A model generated the notes under the pieces. That model was given only the letters and a program-made list of their open reading frames with translations. It was not told where the DNA came from and ran no database searches. A stretch of 17,569 nt of DNA from Clostridiales bacterium (GTDB lineage: Bacteria; Bacillota_A; Clostridia; Saccharofermentanales; Saccharofermentanaceae): contig JAILHZ010000069.1 of the NCBI GenBank assembly GCA_024695545.1, positions 1 to 17,569 on the forward strand. The letters run 5' to 3'. The translations under genes and the position numbers were made by a program. Positions 6,337 through 12,676 of this stretch are shown here, piece by piece. The first letter of the stretch is position 1. Every line of letters starts with the position of its first letter.

Positions 6337-7233
6337 TTATAGATAATCAAGAAGCTTTTTCAGCCTGTGATTCATACCGGACTTCGTCAGCGGCGGATCC
6401 ATGAGGCGTCCGAGCTCCGTCAGCGACAGGCCGGGGTTATCGATATGGACACGGGCAACATCGAGCAGTTCCCTGGGGATCCTCGCCGCCTTGTCCGAAT
6501 TAAGAAGCTTCTCGAGATCCTTCGTCCTTCGTGCACTGGCCTCCGACTGCTGTTTCACGGTCCAGGTATCAAGGATGACACTTCGTGCGACCATGCTGTT
6601 AACGTCGTGCTGAGCGCGGATATTCTGCAGTTCCAGCATCTGGCTGACCGCTCCGAGGATGACAAGGAAATCACAGATCTCATCGTGTTTCTTAAAGTAG
6701 ATGGACCAGGTCACGTCGAGCACACGGGTCATCGGGCTGATGTTCTCCGAATGGAAAAGCAGTATCAGCATCTTTACAAATGCATCCGTCCGGCACAAGA
6801 TCTCGATCCGGTATGTTCTGTTCGGATCACTCATCGATCCTCTCGCCAGAAAAGCACCTCTTAACATCGCCCGGCGCAACGGTTCCGACGAAGAGATCTT
6901 CTCCGAGATCACATCAGGGAGCAGATAGTCCGTGATGAACGATTCAAAATCCGCCGACGGGAAAAGCACTTCGTACACACTTCCGCCCCTTCTTCCGACT
7001 TTGTTCGGACCTTCCGCTTTCATGCCTGTCCCACTGCGCGTGCAGTCGAGGATCAGCCTTGCGGCAACCTCCTCACTCGTGCACATCACCTTCGCAAGGT
7101 CCTTCTCACGGTCACAGTCATATCCTGTACAAAGACAAATGGCCGCCATTTCAGCCGCCCATTCATCTTCTTTCTTATATGAGATCTTACAGATCTGTTC
7201 TTTTATGTCCTGGGAATACGGATTCCTGGTCAT
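6337..7233 (-). CDS. whiA: WhiA, sporulation/cell-division DNA-binding regulator
   Basis: A 298-residue WhiA protein. N-terminal and middle parts have the degenerate LAGLIDADG-like fold of the family, seen as RRAMLRGAFLARGSMSDPNR (120-139) and YRIEILCRT. The C-terminal helix-turn-helix domain begins near 230 and ends in LDVARVHIDNPGLSLTELGR and MDPPLTKSGMNHRLKKL (278-294), the most diagnostic stretch. WhiA binds DNA and affects cell division and chromosome segregation in Bacillota, and sporulation in Actinobacteria. The gene overlaps rapZ by 4 bases (ATGA) and is last in the operon. Slightly shorter than usual (about 310-325) but with no missing domain. Confidence 0.96.
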   Translation of the reverse strand: MTRNPYSQDIKEQICKISYKKEDEWAAEMAAICLCTGYDCDREKDLAKVMCTSEEVAARLILDCTRSGTGMKAEGPNKVGRRGGSVYEVLFPSADFESFITDYLLPDVISEKISSSEPLRRAMLRGAFLARGSMSDPNRTYRIEILCRTDAFVKMLILLFHSENISPMTRVLDVTWSIYFKKHDEICDFLVILGAVSQMLELQNIRAQHDVNSMVARSVILDTWTVKQQSEASARRTKDLEKLLNSDKAARIPRELLDVARVHIDNPGLSLTELGRLMDPPLTKSGMNHRLKKLLDYL

Positions 7234-8129
7234 GACTTCTTATCCTCAACAGGCTGATATCTCGGATCCTTCTCGATATCTCTGTGATGGATGGAACAGC
7301 GGTATCCCTTCTCCTTCAGTCCCGCATAAAGCCTCTCTGCCATGTATACGGAGCGGTGACGTCCGCCGGTGCAGCCGACGCCCACAGAGAGACGGGCCTT
7401 GCCTTCACGGATATAGTACGGGATCGAAAAGCACAGAAGATCCATCTTTTTCTCGTAGTACTGCTCCGTCTCCGGATGCGACTCAAGAAAGTCGATAATT
7501 GCCTGGTCCTTACCGCACAGCATCTTCAGTTCCGGGATATAGAACGGGTTCGGAAGGAAACGCACGTCGCAGGAAATGTCGCAGTCTCCCGGAAGTCCGT
7601 ACTTGAATCCGAACGACTCGATATGGATATCCATCGCGTTCTCATCTTCGACCTCGATAATGTTCAGGATCTCCTCGCGAAGAGCCGAGAGCGCGATCAG
7701 GGATGTGTCGATGATATGTGTCGCACGGGCGCGTATACCGCGCATGAGGGTTCTCTCCTTCTCGATCGCCTCGACAAGCGACAGGCCTTCCGAAAGCGGA
7801 TGCTTGCGGCGTGTCTGACGGTAGCGGCTGATCAGGACCTGATCGTTCGCCTCGAGGAAGATAATGCGGTACGGGCAGCCGAGATTCTTGATCTCCGTCA
7901 TTGCCTTTCCGAATCCCTTGAGATATTCGTTACTTCTTACGTCGACCACGAAAGCAAGACGGTCGATTGCAAAGCCCTCACCGCCCTGTCCTTTCAGGAA
8001 GGTCCTTACGATCTCCGGAAGTACCATCGGCGGCAGGTTATCAATACAGAAATAACCCTGATCCTCCAAAATATGTGCAGCCTGGCTTTTTCCGGCACCG
8101 GACATACCTGTGAGAATTATCAGATCCAT
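7230..8129 (-). CDS. rapZ: RapZ/YvcJ nucleotide-binding protein
   Basis: A 299-residue P-loop protein. Walker A GMSGAGKS lies at 8-15, followed by FCIDNLPPMVLP, and the C-terminal domain carries the family signature VGVGCTGGRHRSVYMAERL. In Escherichia coli RapZ is an RNase adaptor controlling amino-sugar synthesis through small RNAs; in Bacillus the homologue YvcJ binds and hydrolyses nucleotides and affects competence, with its target less clear. The start is fixed by AGGAGG 8 bases upstream. It is 18 bases after murB and overlaps whiA by 4 bases. In the usual Bacillota order yvcK stands between rapZ and whiA; here it does not. Confidence 0.96.
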   Translation of the reverse strand: MDLIILTGMSGAGKSQAAHILEDQGYFCIDNLPPMVLPEIVRTFLKGQGGEGFAIDRLAFVVDVRSNEYLKGFGKAMTEIKNLGCPYRIIFLEANDQVLISRYRQTRRKHPLSEGLSLVEAIEKERTLMRGIRARATHIIDTSLIALSALREEILNIIEVEDENAMDIHIESFGFKYGLPGDCDISCDVRFLPNPFYIPELKMLCGKDQAIIDFLESHPETEQYYEKKMDLLCFSIPYYIREGKARLSVGVGCTGGRHRSVYMAERLYAGLKEKGYRCSIHHRDIEKDPRYQPVEDKKS

Positions 8130-8147
8130 GCCAATTCCTCCTAATCG

Positions 8148-9113
8148 TTAATTAAACCCGCGGCCGATAAACCGGACTTCGCGCTGGAGTTCCACTCCAT
8201 TTCTCTCTTTGATCGTTTTCTGGATATGCGAGACAAGATCATCGATATCCTTTGCCGTCGCATCTCCCGTATTGATGACGAATCCCGCGTGCTTCTCCGA
8301 CACCTGAGCGCCGCCGATCGAAAAGCCCTTGAGCCCGGCCTGCTCGATCAGTGCTCCGGTATAGTATCCCGTCGGACGCTTAAACATGCTTCCCGCGCTC
8401 GGGAAGTTCAGCGGCTGGGACTTCGTCCTCTTCTCCGTATATGTGCGGATCTGCGAATTGATCTCTTCCGCATCTCCTCTTTTCAGTTTCAGGACCGCCT
8501 CACAGACGATGCCGCCTTCCTTCATGAAGCGGCTGGATCTGTAGGACAGGTCGAGTTCATCTCTTCCAAAAGCACTGACCTTTCCGTCGGAGGTGATAAA
8601 CGTGACCTTCTCGAGCACCTCGGACATATCGTGGTCATAAGCTCCCGCGTTCATGAACACTGCACCGCCAAGGGATCCCGGGATCCCGGAAGCAAACTCC
8701 AGTCCCGTCAGGGAATTCTTCGCCGCGAAAGACGAAAGGCGCGTAAGAAGCGTTCCCGCGCTCGCATAAACAAGTACAGAATCCGGGTCCTCCGGGTCAT
8801 CCTCGGACCGGATCTCCGAGAATTTCTCACCTAGGCGGATGACCAGGCCCTCGATCCCCTCATCGGAGATGACGAGGTTGGAACCGTTGCCCATAAGGAA
8901 AAACGGAAGCCCAAGTGCTTTTGCCGTATCAATAAGCGCAACGATCTCCTCCGTATCCGACGGCTCAGCATAAAGCTGCGCAGGTCCGCCGACACGGAAA
9001 GAAGTATGCGGCTTCATTACTTCCTCTGCGCGAAGATCCTTCGCCAGATCAGCAAAGCCCTTTTCAGTAAGTTTCCCGCGGAATACTTCGATCGTACTGT
9101 TGTCCGCCATCAT
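8148..9113 (-). CDS. murB: UDP-N-acetylenolpyruvoylglucosamine reductase (MurB)
   Basis: A 321-residue FAD enzyme that reduces UDP-GlcNAc-enolpyruvate to UDP-MurNAc with NADPH in the cytoplasm, the second committed step of peptidoglycan synthesis. FAD-binding motifs: SFRVGGPA (38-45), MGNGSNLVISD (74-84) and GIPGSLGGAVFMNAGAY (143-159). YRSSRF (191-196) and PSAGSMFKRP (238-247), with the proton-donor Ser242, and a C-terminal Glu308 complete the active site. The short SAGSMF form marks it as a type II MurB, normal for Bacillota. An AGGA site lies about 6 bases before the ATGATG start. It sits 36 bases after hprK. Confidence 0.97.
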   Translation of the reverse strand: MMADNSTIEVFRGKLTEKGFADLAKDLRAEEVMKPHTSFRVGGPAQLYAEPSDTEEIVALIDTAKALGLPFFLMGNGSNLVISDEGIEGLVIRLGEKFSEIRSEDDPEDPDSVLVYASAGTLLTRLSSFAAKNSLTGLEFASGIPGSLGGAVFMNAGAYDHDMSEVLEKVTFITSDGKVSAFGRDELDLSYRSSRFMKEGGIVCEAVLKLKRGDAEEINSQIRTYTEKRTKSQPLNFPSAGSMFKRPTGYYTGALIEQAGLKGFSIGGAQVSEKHAGFVINTGDATAKDIDDLVSHIQKTIKERNGVELQREVRFIGRGFN

Positions 9114-9149
9114 GTATGTCCTAATCCCCCGATCTGTTTCTTCGTTTCA

Positions 9150-10082
9150 TCAGTCCGCATTCAGACCGCCCGGGAATACACGCGTGACCAGATCCTTGGC
9201 CGCGTTGTAACCCATCTTCTTAACACGGTAGTTGATAGCCGCCGCCTCGACGATGATCGCCAGGTTACGGCCGGGTCCGACAGGAATCGTGATGGACGGG
9301 ACCTGGATACCCAGGATCTCAGTCGTCTCATCGGTGATGCCCAGTCTGTCGTATGTCTTCTTCTCATCCCACAGTTCAAGGTTGATAACGAAGTCGATGT
9401 TCTCCTGAAGCTTAACGGAAGATACACCGTACAGTTCTTTTACGTCGAGAATACCGATACCGCGGATCTCGATCAGGTGACGGATCACCTCCGGCGCTCT
9501 GCCCAGAAGTGTCGTCTCGGAAACTCGTCTGATCTCCACCTGGTCATCAGCGATCAAGCGGTGACCACGCTTAACGATCTCGAGAGCCGTCTCGGATTTA
9601 CCAACGCCACTCTCACCGAGGATCAGGATACCTTCACCGTTTACCTCAACAAGTACGCCGTGCATCGAGATTCTCGGAGCAAGCTCGACGTTCAGGTATT
9701 TCACGAGAGAACTCATGAATTCACTCGTCGCCTGATGTGTGCGAAGTACAGGAATATCCGCTTTCTTCGCCACCTTGATCAGCTCATCGTGCGCCACATG
9801 GTTGCGGGTCAGGATGAGGCACGGGATCTTCTTCTCAAAGAGCGCCTGCAGTCTCTCTTCACGCTGCGCCGAAGTCAGCTTATCGAGGAACGCATGCTCC
9901 ATGTTACCGATCAGCTGGATACGGTCAGGACCGAAGTGGTCGTAGTAACCTGCCAGCTGCAGGCCCGGACGGGTCACGTCTGCCACGTGGATGCGGACCT
10001 TCTCAATATCAGAAGGTGCATAAACTTCCTCCAGTTCGAAGGACTTGATGATCTCAGTCAGAAAAACGCTCGAATAGGGCAT
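9150..10082 (-). CDS. hprK: HPr kinase/phosphorylase
   Basis: A 310-residue bifunctional enzyme that phosphorylates and dephosphorylates Ser46 of HPr (and Crh), the sensor step of CcpA-type carbon catabolite control in Bacillota. Seen: catalytic His141 in SMHGVLVEV, Walker A GESGVGKS (156-163), RLIADDQVEI (175-184) and the family signature IEIRGIGILDV (205-215). Start choice: an ATG 12 codons upstream (10118) has no ribosome binding site, while ATG 10082 has GGAGG 8 bases before it and gives a normal N-terminus. It is the first gene of hprK-murB-rapZ-whiA. A TATACA box upstream (about 10121) may be the -10 of the operon promoter, without a good -35. Confidence 0.96.
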   Translation of the reverse strand: MPYSSVFLTEIIKSFELEEVYAPSDIEKVRIHVADVTRPGLQLAGYYDHFGPDRIQLIGNMEHAFLDKLTSAQREERLQALFEKKIPCLILTRNHVAHDELIKVAKKADIPVLRTHQATSEFMSSLVKYLNVELAPRISMHGVLVEVNGEGILILGESGVGKSETALEIVKRGHRLIADDQVEIRRVSETTLLGRAPEVIRHLIEIRGIGILDVKELYGVSSVKLQENIDFVINLELWDEKKTYDRLGITDETTEILGIQVPSITIPVGPGRNLAIIVEAAAINYRVKKMGYNAAKDLVTRVFPGGLNAD

Positions 10083-10194
10083 AGCGTGCTCCTCCGTCAG
10101 TAAATTGCTATATTTCATTGTATAACAAAACTACTTAAAAATGTACCTTTTCAAGACATTTCATACAGCTGCGATGAACTGATCTTAGGAATGA

Positions 10195-10245
10195 AAAAGA
10201 AATCTCTCCAGAGCGAGTCCCACGCGAGTATGCTATCTGGCAGAA
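10195..10245 (-). repeat. decayed copy of composite hairpin repeat B
   Basis: On the plus strand AAAAAGAAATCTCTCC resembles the left arm of the intact hairpin that follows (AAAAAGATCTCTCC at 10248-10261). It continues with CAGAGCGAGT, CACGCGAGTATGC and a short return arm TCTGG (stem CCAGA/TCTGG). The GCGAGT and ACGCG pieces recall the loop of hairpin A at 1735-1746. Pairing is only about 5 bp, so it appears to be a degenerate tandem duplicate, mirroring the arrangement at 1641-1786. Confidence 0.45.
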
Positions 10246-10247
10246 GC

Positions 10248-10312
10248 AAAAAGATCTCTCCTGTGGGAGTTTTGCGTAAGCAAACTGTACGAACCACAGG
10301 AGAGATACTTTT
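10248..10312 (-). terminator. composite hairpin B, apparent terminator of the EF-G-like gene
   Basis: Arms 10248-10266 and 10294-10312 pair over about 18 bp (ATCTCTCCTGTGG with CCACAGGAGAGAT plus flanking A/T pairs) with one bulged A, and run into CTTTTTG on the minus strand. Inside is a second hairpin, TTTGC-GTAA-GCAAA on the plus strand (10271-10284), preceded by GAGT and followed by CTGTACGA. It lies 24 bases after the stop codon of the EF-G-like gene and shares its architecture, but not its stem sequence, with the hairpin at 1715-1786. Confidence 0.75.
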
Positions 10313-10336
10313 AACTTCTAGATCAGATACAAACGA

Positions 10337-12418
10337 TTACTCGTCATCAGACAGGAATGCTTTTCTTGCCTCGATAACTTTCGCCTGTACATCACCCGGA
10401 GCCTGCTCGTAGCGGGCGTGCTCGATGGTGTACCAGCCGCGGCCCTGAGTCATGGACTTCAGGTCGGTAGCGTAAGTAGCCATTTCGGATGTCGGAACTT
10501 CGCAGTTGATGACGGAACCAGTCTCGTCACTGTCGATACCCATGATGCGGCCACGACGCTTGTTCATGTCGCCCATGATATCACCCTGCTTATCCTCAGG
10601 AATGTGAACAGATACAGTGCTGATAGGCTCAAGGAGAACCGGGTTAGCAGCAGCCATACCTGCCTTGAAAGCGAGGTTAGCAGCAATCTTAAATGCCATT
10701 TCCGAGGAGTCTACATCGTGGTAGGAACCATCGACGAGAGTTGCCTTGAGGTTAACTACCGGGAATGCACCGAGGATACCCTTCTTAACTGCATCCTGGA
10801 GGCCCTTCTCAACAGCCGGGAAGAAGTTCTTCGGAACTGCGCCGCCGAATACGTTCTCTTCGAATACGAGCTCTTCGGAATCTGTCGGCTCAAACTCGAT
10901 CCATACATCACCGTACTGACCGTGACCACCGGACTGCTTCTTATGCTTACCCTGAACCTTAACCTTCTTACGGATCGCTTCACGATAAGGAACACGCGGC
11001 TCTTCGAGGTCAGCGTCTACGTTGAACTTACTCTTGAGCTTGCTCTTCAGAACGGAGATCTCCTGCTCACCGAGACCACTGATAACCATCTGCTTGGTCT
11101 CTGCGTTGTTTACAACTGTGAATACCGGATCCTCATCCTTCAGCTTGTTCAGACCGGCCATGATCTTATCCTCTTCACCTCTTGCCTTCGGGACAATACC
11201 CATGGAAAGACACGGTGTCGGGAAGTTGATCTTCGTCAGTGTTACGATACGTGCCTTGTCGCAAAGAGTATCATTCGTCTGAGTAAGAACGAGTTTAGCG
11301 ACTGCACCGATATCACCGGCAACGACCTTGTCTGTCGGAATCTGCTTCTTACCAACCATATAAAAGAGACCGCCGAGACGCTCGTCTTTTTCTTTTACAG
11401 CGTTATATACAGTGGAGTTACTCTTCATAACACCTGCATATACACGGAACAGGGAGATACGGCCTACGAACGGGTCAGCGATCGTCTTAAATACGAAAGC
11501 TGCGAGCGGATCGTTCTCATTGCATACGATCGTAAGCTTCTCGCCATCCGGCGTTTCACCTTCTTGCGGCGGCTTCGTGGAAGCCGGCGGTGTATCCTTG
11601 GACAGACAGTTCATCAGGAACTCTACGCCCCAGTTCTTGTAAGCGGAACCGCAGTAGATCGGGTGCAGAACACCGTCTGCAAATCCAGCATGTACGCCAC
11701 GGCGGAATTCGTCCTCTGTGAACGGCTCGCCTGCGAAATACTTCTCCATGAGTTCTTCGTCGCTCTCAGCAACTACTTCGTTGATCTTGTCCTGAAGCTC
11801 AACTACGCGGTCTTCGAACTCAGCCGGGAGCGGGATCTCAGTCTGTGCGCCTGTCTTCTCATCCAGAGTAAACGCACGCTTATTCATAACGTCAACGATA
11901 CCGGTCATCTTATCGCCGGTCATGATTGGCAGGGACAGCGGAATAACGCCTCTGCCATAGCGGTTCATCATACGGGAAACGACTCCCTCGAAGTCCGCAT
12001 TCGGTTCGTCCATTCTGTTCAGGAAGAAAAGGAACGGAACCTTTCTCTTATTCAGTAAGCGGATCGCCTTCTCGGAACCTACGGAAGTACCGCCCTTTGC
12101 GCTGATAACAACGATCGCGCTGCCTGCTACACGAATACCGGCCATCGTCTCACCGAGAAAATCGAAATCACCGGGGGTGTCGATGAGATTCATCTTCGTG
12201 TTCTTCCACTCACATGCCGCTACGGATGTGTTAAGGGAAATCTGGCGCTTGATTTCTTCAGGATCAAAGTCCAGTGCGGTGTTACCATCTGCGGAACGTC
12301 CGAGACGGTCGATCGCTTTACCGCAAAAGAGCATCGCTTCTGCAAGCGCAGTCTTACCAGATCCGCCATGGCCCAGTAACGCAATGTTACGGATCTTGTC
12401 TGCCGAATAATTGGTCAT
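10337..12418 (-). CDS. divergent EF-G-like translational GTPase
   Basis: A 693-residue protein with full EF-G domain order. Domain G: P-loop GHGGSGKT (16-23), switch I RQISLNTS (58-65), DTPGDFDF (80-87), NRMD (134-137) and a YCGSAYKNWG segment in the G5 region. Then domain II, domain III and domain IV with SGGHGQYGDVWIEFEP, and domain V. It is the secondary EF-G type rather than the main fusA product: the P-loop is GHGGSGKT instead of AHIDAGKT. The His of DTPGH that activates water for GTP hydrolysis is Asp84 here. The family may act in translocation, recycling or as a specialised factor; its role is not settled. Start fixed by AGGAGG 8 bases upstream. Single-gene unit with its own promoter and with hairpin B as terminator. 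Confidence 0.9.
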   Translation of the reverse strand: MTNYSADKIRNIALLGHGGSGKTALAEAMLFCGKAIDRLGRSADGNTALDFDPEEIKRQISLNTSVAACEWKNTKMNLIDTPGDFDFLGETMAGIRVAGSAIVVISAKGGTSVGSEKAIRLLNKRKVPFLFFLNRMDEPNADFEGVVSRMMNRYGRGVIPLSLPIMTGDKMTGIVDVMNKRAFTLDEKTGAQTEIPLPAEFEDRVVELQDKINEVVAESDEELMEKYFAGEPFTEDEFRRGVHAGFADGVLHPIYCGSAYKNWGVEFLMNCLSKDTPPASTKPPQEGETPDGEKLTIVCNENDPLAAFVFKTIADPFVGRISLFRVYAGVMKSNSTVYNAVKEKDERLGGLFYMVGKKQIPTDKVVAGDIGAVAKLVLTQTNDTLCDKARIVTLTKINFPTPCLSMGIVPKARGEEDKIMAGLNKLKDEDPVFTVVNNAETKQMVISGLGEQEISVLKSKLKSKFNVDADLEEPRVPYREAIRKKVKVQGKHKKQSGGHGQYGDVWIEFEPTDSEELVFEENVFGGAVPKNFFPAVEKGLQDAVKKGILGAFPVVNLKATLVDGSYHDVDSSEMAFKIAANLAFKAGMAAANPVLLEPISTVSVHIPEDKQGDIMGDMNKRRGRIMGIDSDETGSVINCEVPTSEMATYATDLKSMTQGRGWYTIEHARYEQAPGDVQAKVIEARKAFLSDDE

Positions 12419-12453
12419 GTATTCGTCCTCCTAAATTAAACTCTAATGGGACT

Positions 12454-12482
12454 ATTATAACCGATATCGGTATCAATATCCA
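12454..12482 (-). promoter_or_regulatory. promoter with palindrome for the EF-G-like gene
   Basis: On the minus strand, -35 TGGATA (12477-12482), a 17-base spacer and a perfect -10 TATAAT (12454-12459), about 35 bases before the ATG. The spacer contains the perfect 12-base palindrome ACCGATATCGGT (12460-12471), directly against the -10 box. That is a classic place for a repressor or a MerR-like activator site, so the gene is probably regulated by an unidentified dimeric factor. Confidence 0.7.
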
Positions 12483-12516
12483 CAAAAACTTTCATTATGT
12501 GCGAAAGTTTTTTGTG
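12481..12516. repeat. long AT-rich inverted repeat upstream of the EF-G-like promoter
   Basis: CACAAAAACTTTC (12481-12493) and GAAAGTTTTTTGTG (12503-12516) are complementary over 13 bp with one extra T, with a 9-base loop. It has A-runs on one side and T-runs on the other in both orientations and touches the -35 hexamer. It may be a second, bidirectional terminator behind the one at 12578-12615, or a protein-binding site. No gene is visible between 12419 and 12626. Confidence 0.6.
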
Positions 12517-12577
12517 ATACTTAACGGCAATTTTCTTTGTGGTTATTCCTTAGCCAAAAGCACTGTTTTCTTCCGCA

Positions 12578-12615
12578 TAAAAAGGACTGCCCGCGGTTTC
12601 CCGCAGGCAGCCCTT
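12578..12615 (-). terminator. intrinsic terminator after the coiled-coil gene
   Basis: On the minus strand AAGGGCTGCCTGCGG pairs with CCGCGGGCAGTCCTT over 15 bp, counting two G-U wobbles, around a GAAA tetraloop, and is followed by TTT. The two wobbles become A-C mismatches on the plus strand, so the hairpin is built for minus-strand RNA and marks the end of the 708-aa gene unit. Confidence 0.9.
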
Positions 12616-12626
12616 CACTTGTAATC

Positions 12627-12674
12627 TTATACGTCCTCCTGCGCGGAAAGCCCACCGCAACAGGGTTCTGCCAT
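12627..12674 (-). CDS. possible 15-aa microprotein, doubtful
   Basis: A 15-codon frame (MAEPCCGGLSAQEDV) starts 2 bases after the stop of the 708-aa gene and ends before its terminator. A GAGG site with 7-base spacing lies across the upstream stop region, so translation by reinitiation is possible. It contains a CC-GG motif. A frame this short arises easily by chance, so this is listed for completeness only. Confidence 0.15.
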   Translation of the reverse strand: MAEPCCGGLSAQEDV

Positions 12675-12676
12675 TC

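Noticed and set aside
10083..10118. Earlier ATG of hprK at 10118
   Set aside because: No ribosome binding site, whereas GGAGG lies 8 bases before the ATG at 10082, which yields the usual HprK length.
10418..12058. 546-codon plus-strand frame opposite the EF-G-like gene
   Set aside because: It is the antisense shadow of a strongly supported gene, has no recognisable motif and no ribosome binding site; GC-biased third codon positions of the real gene keep it open.
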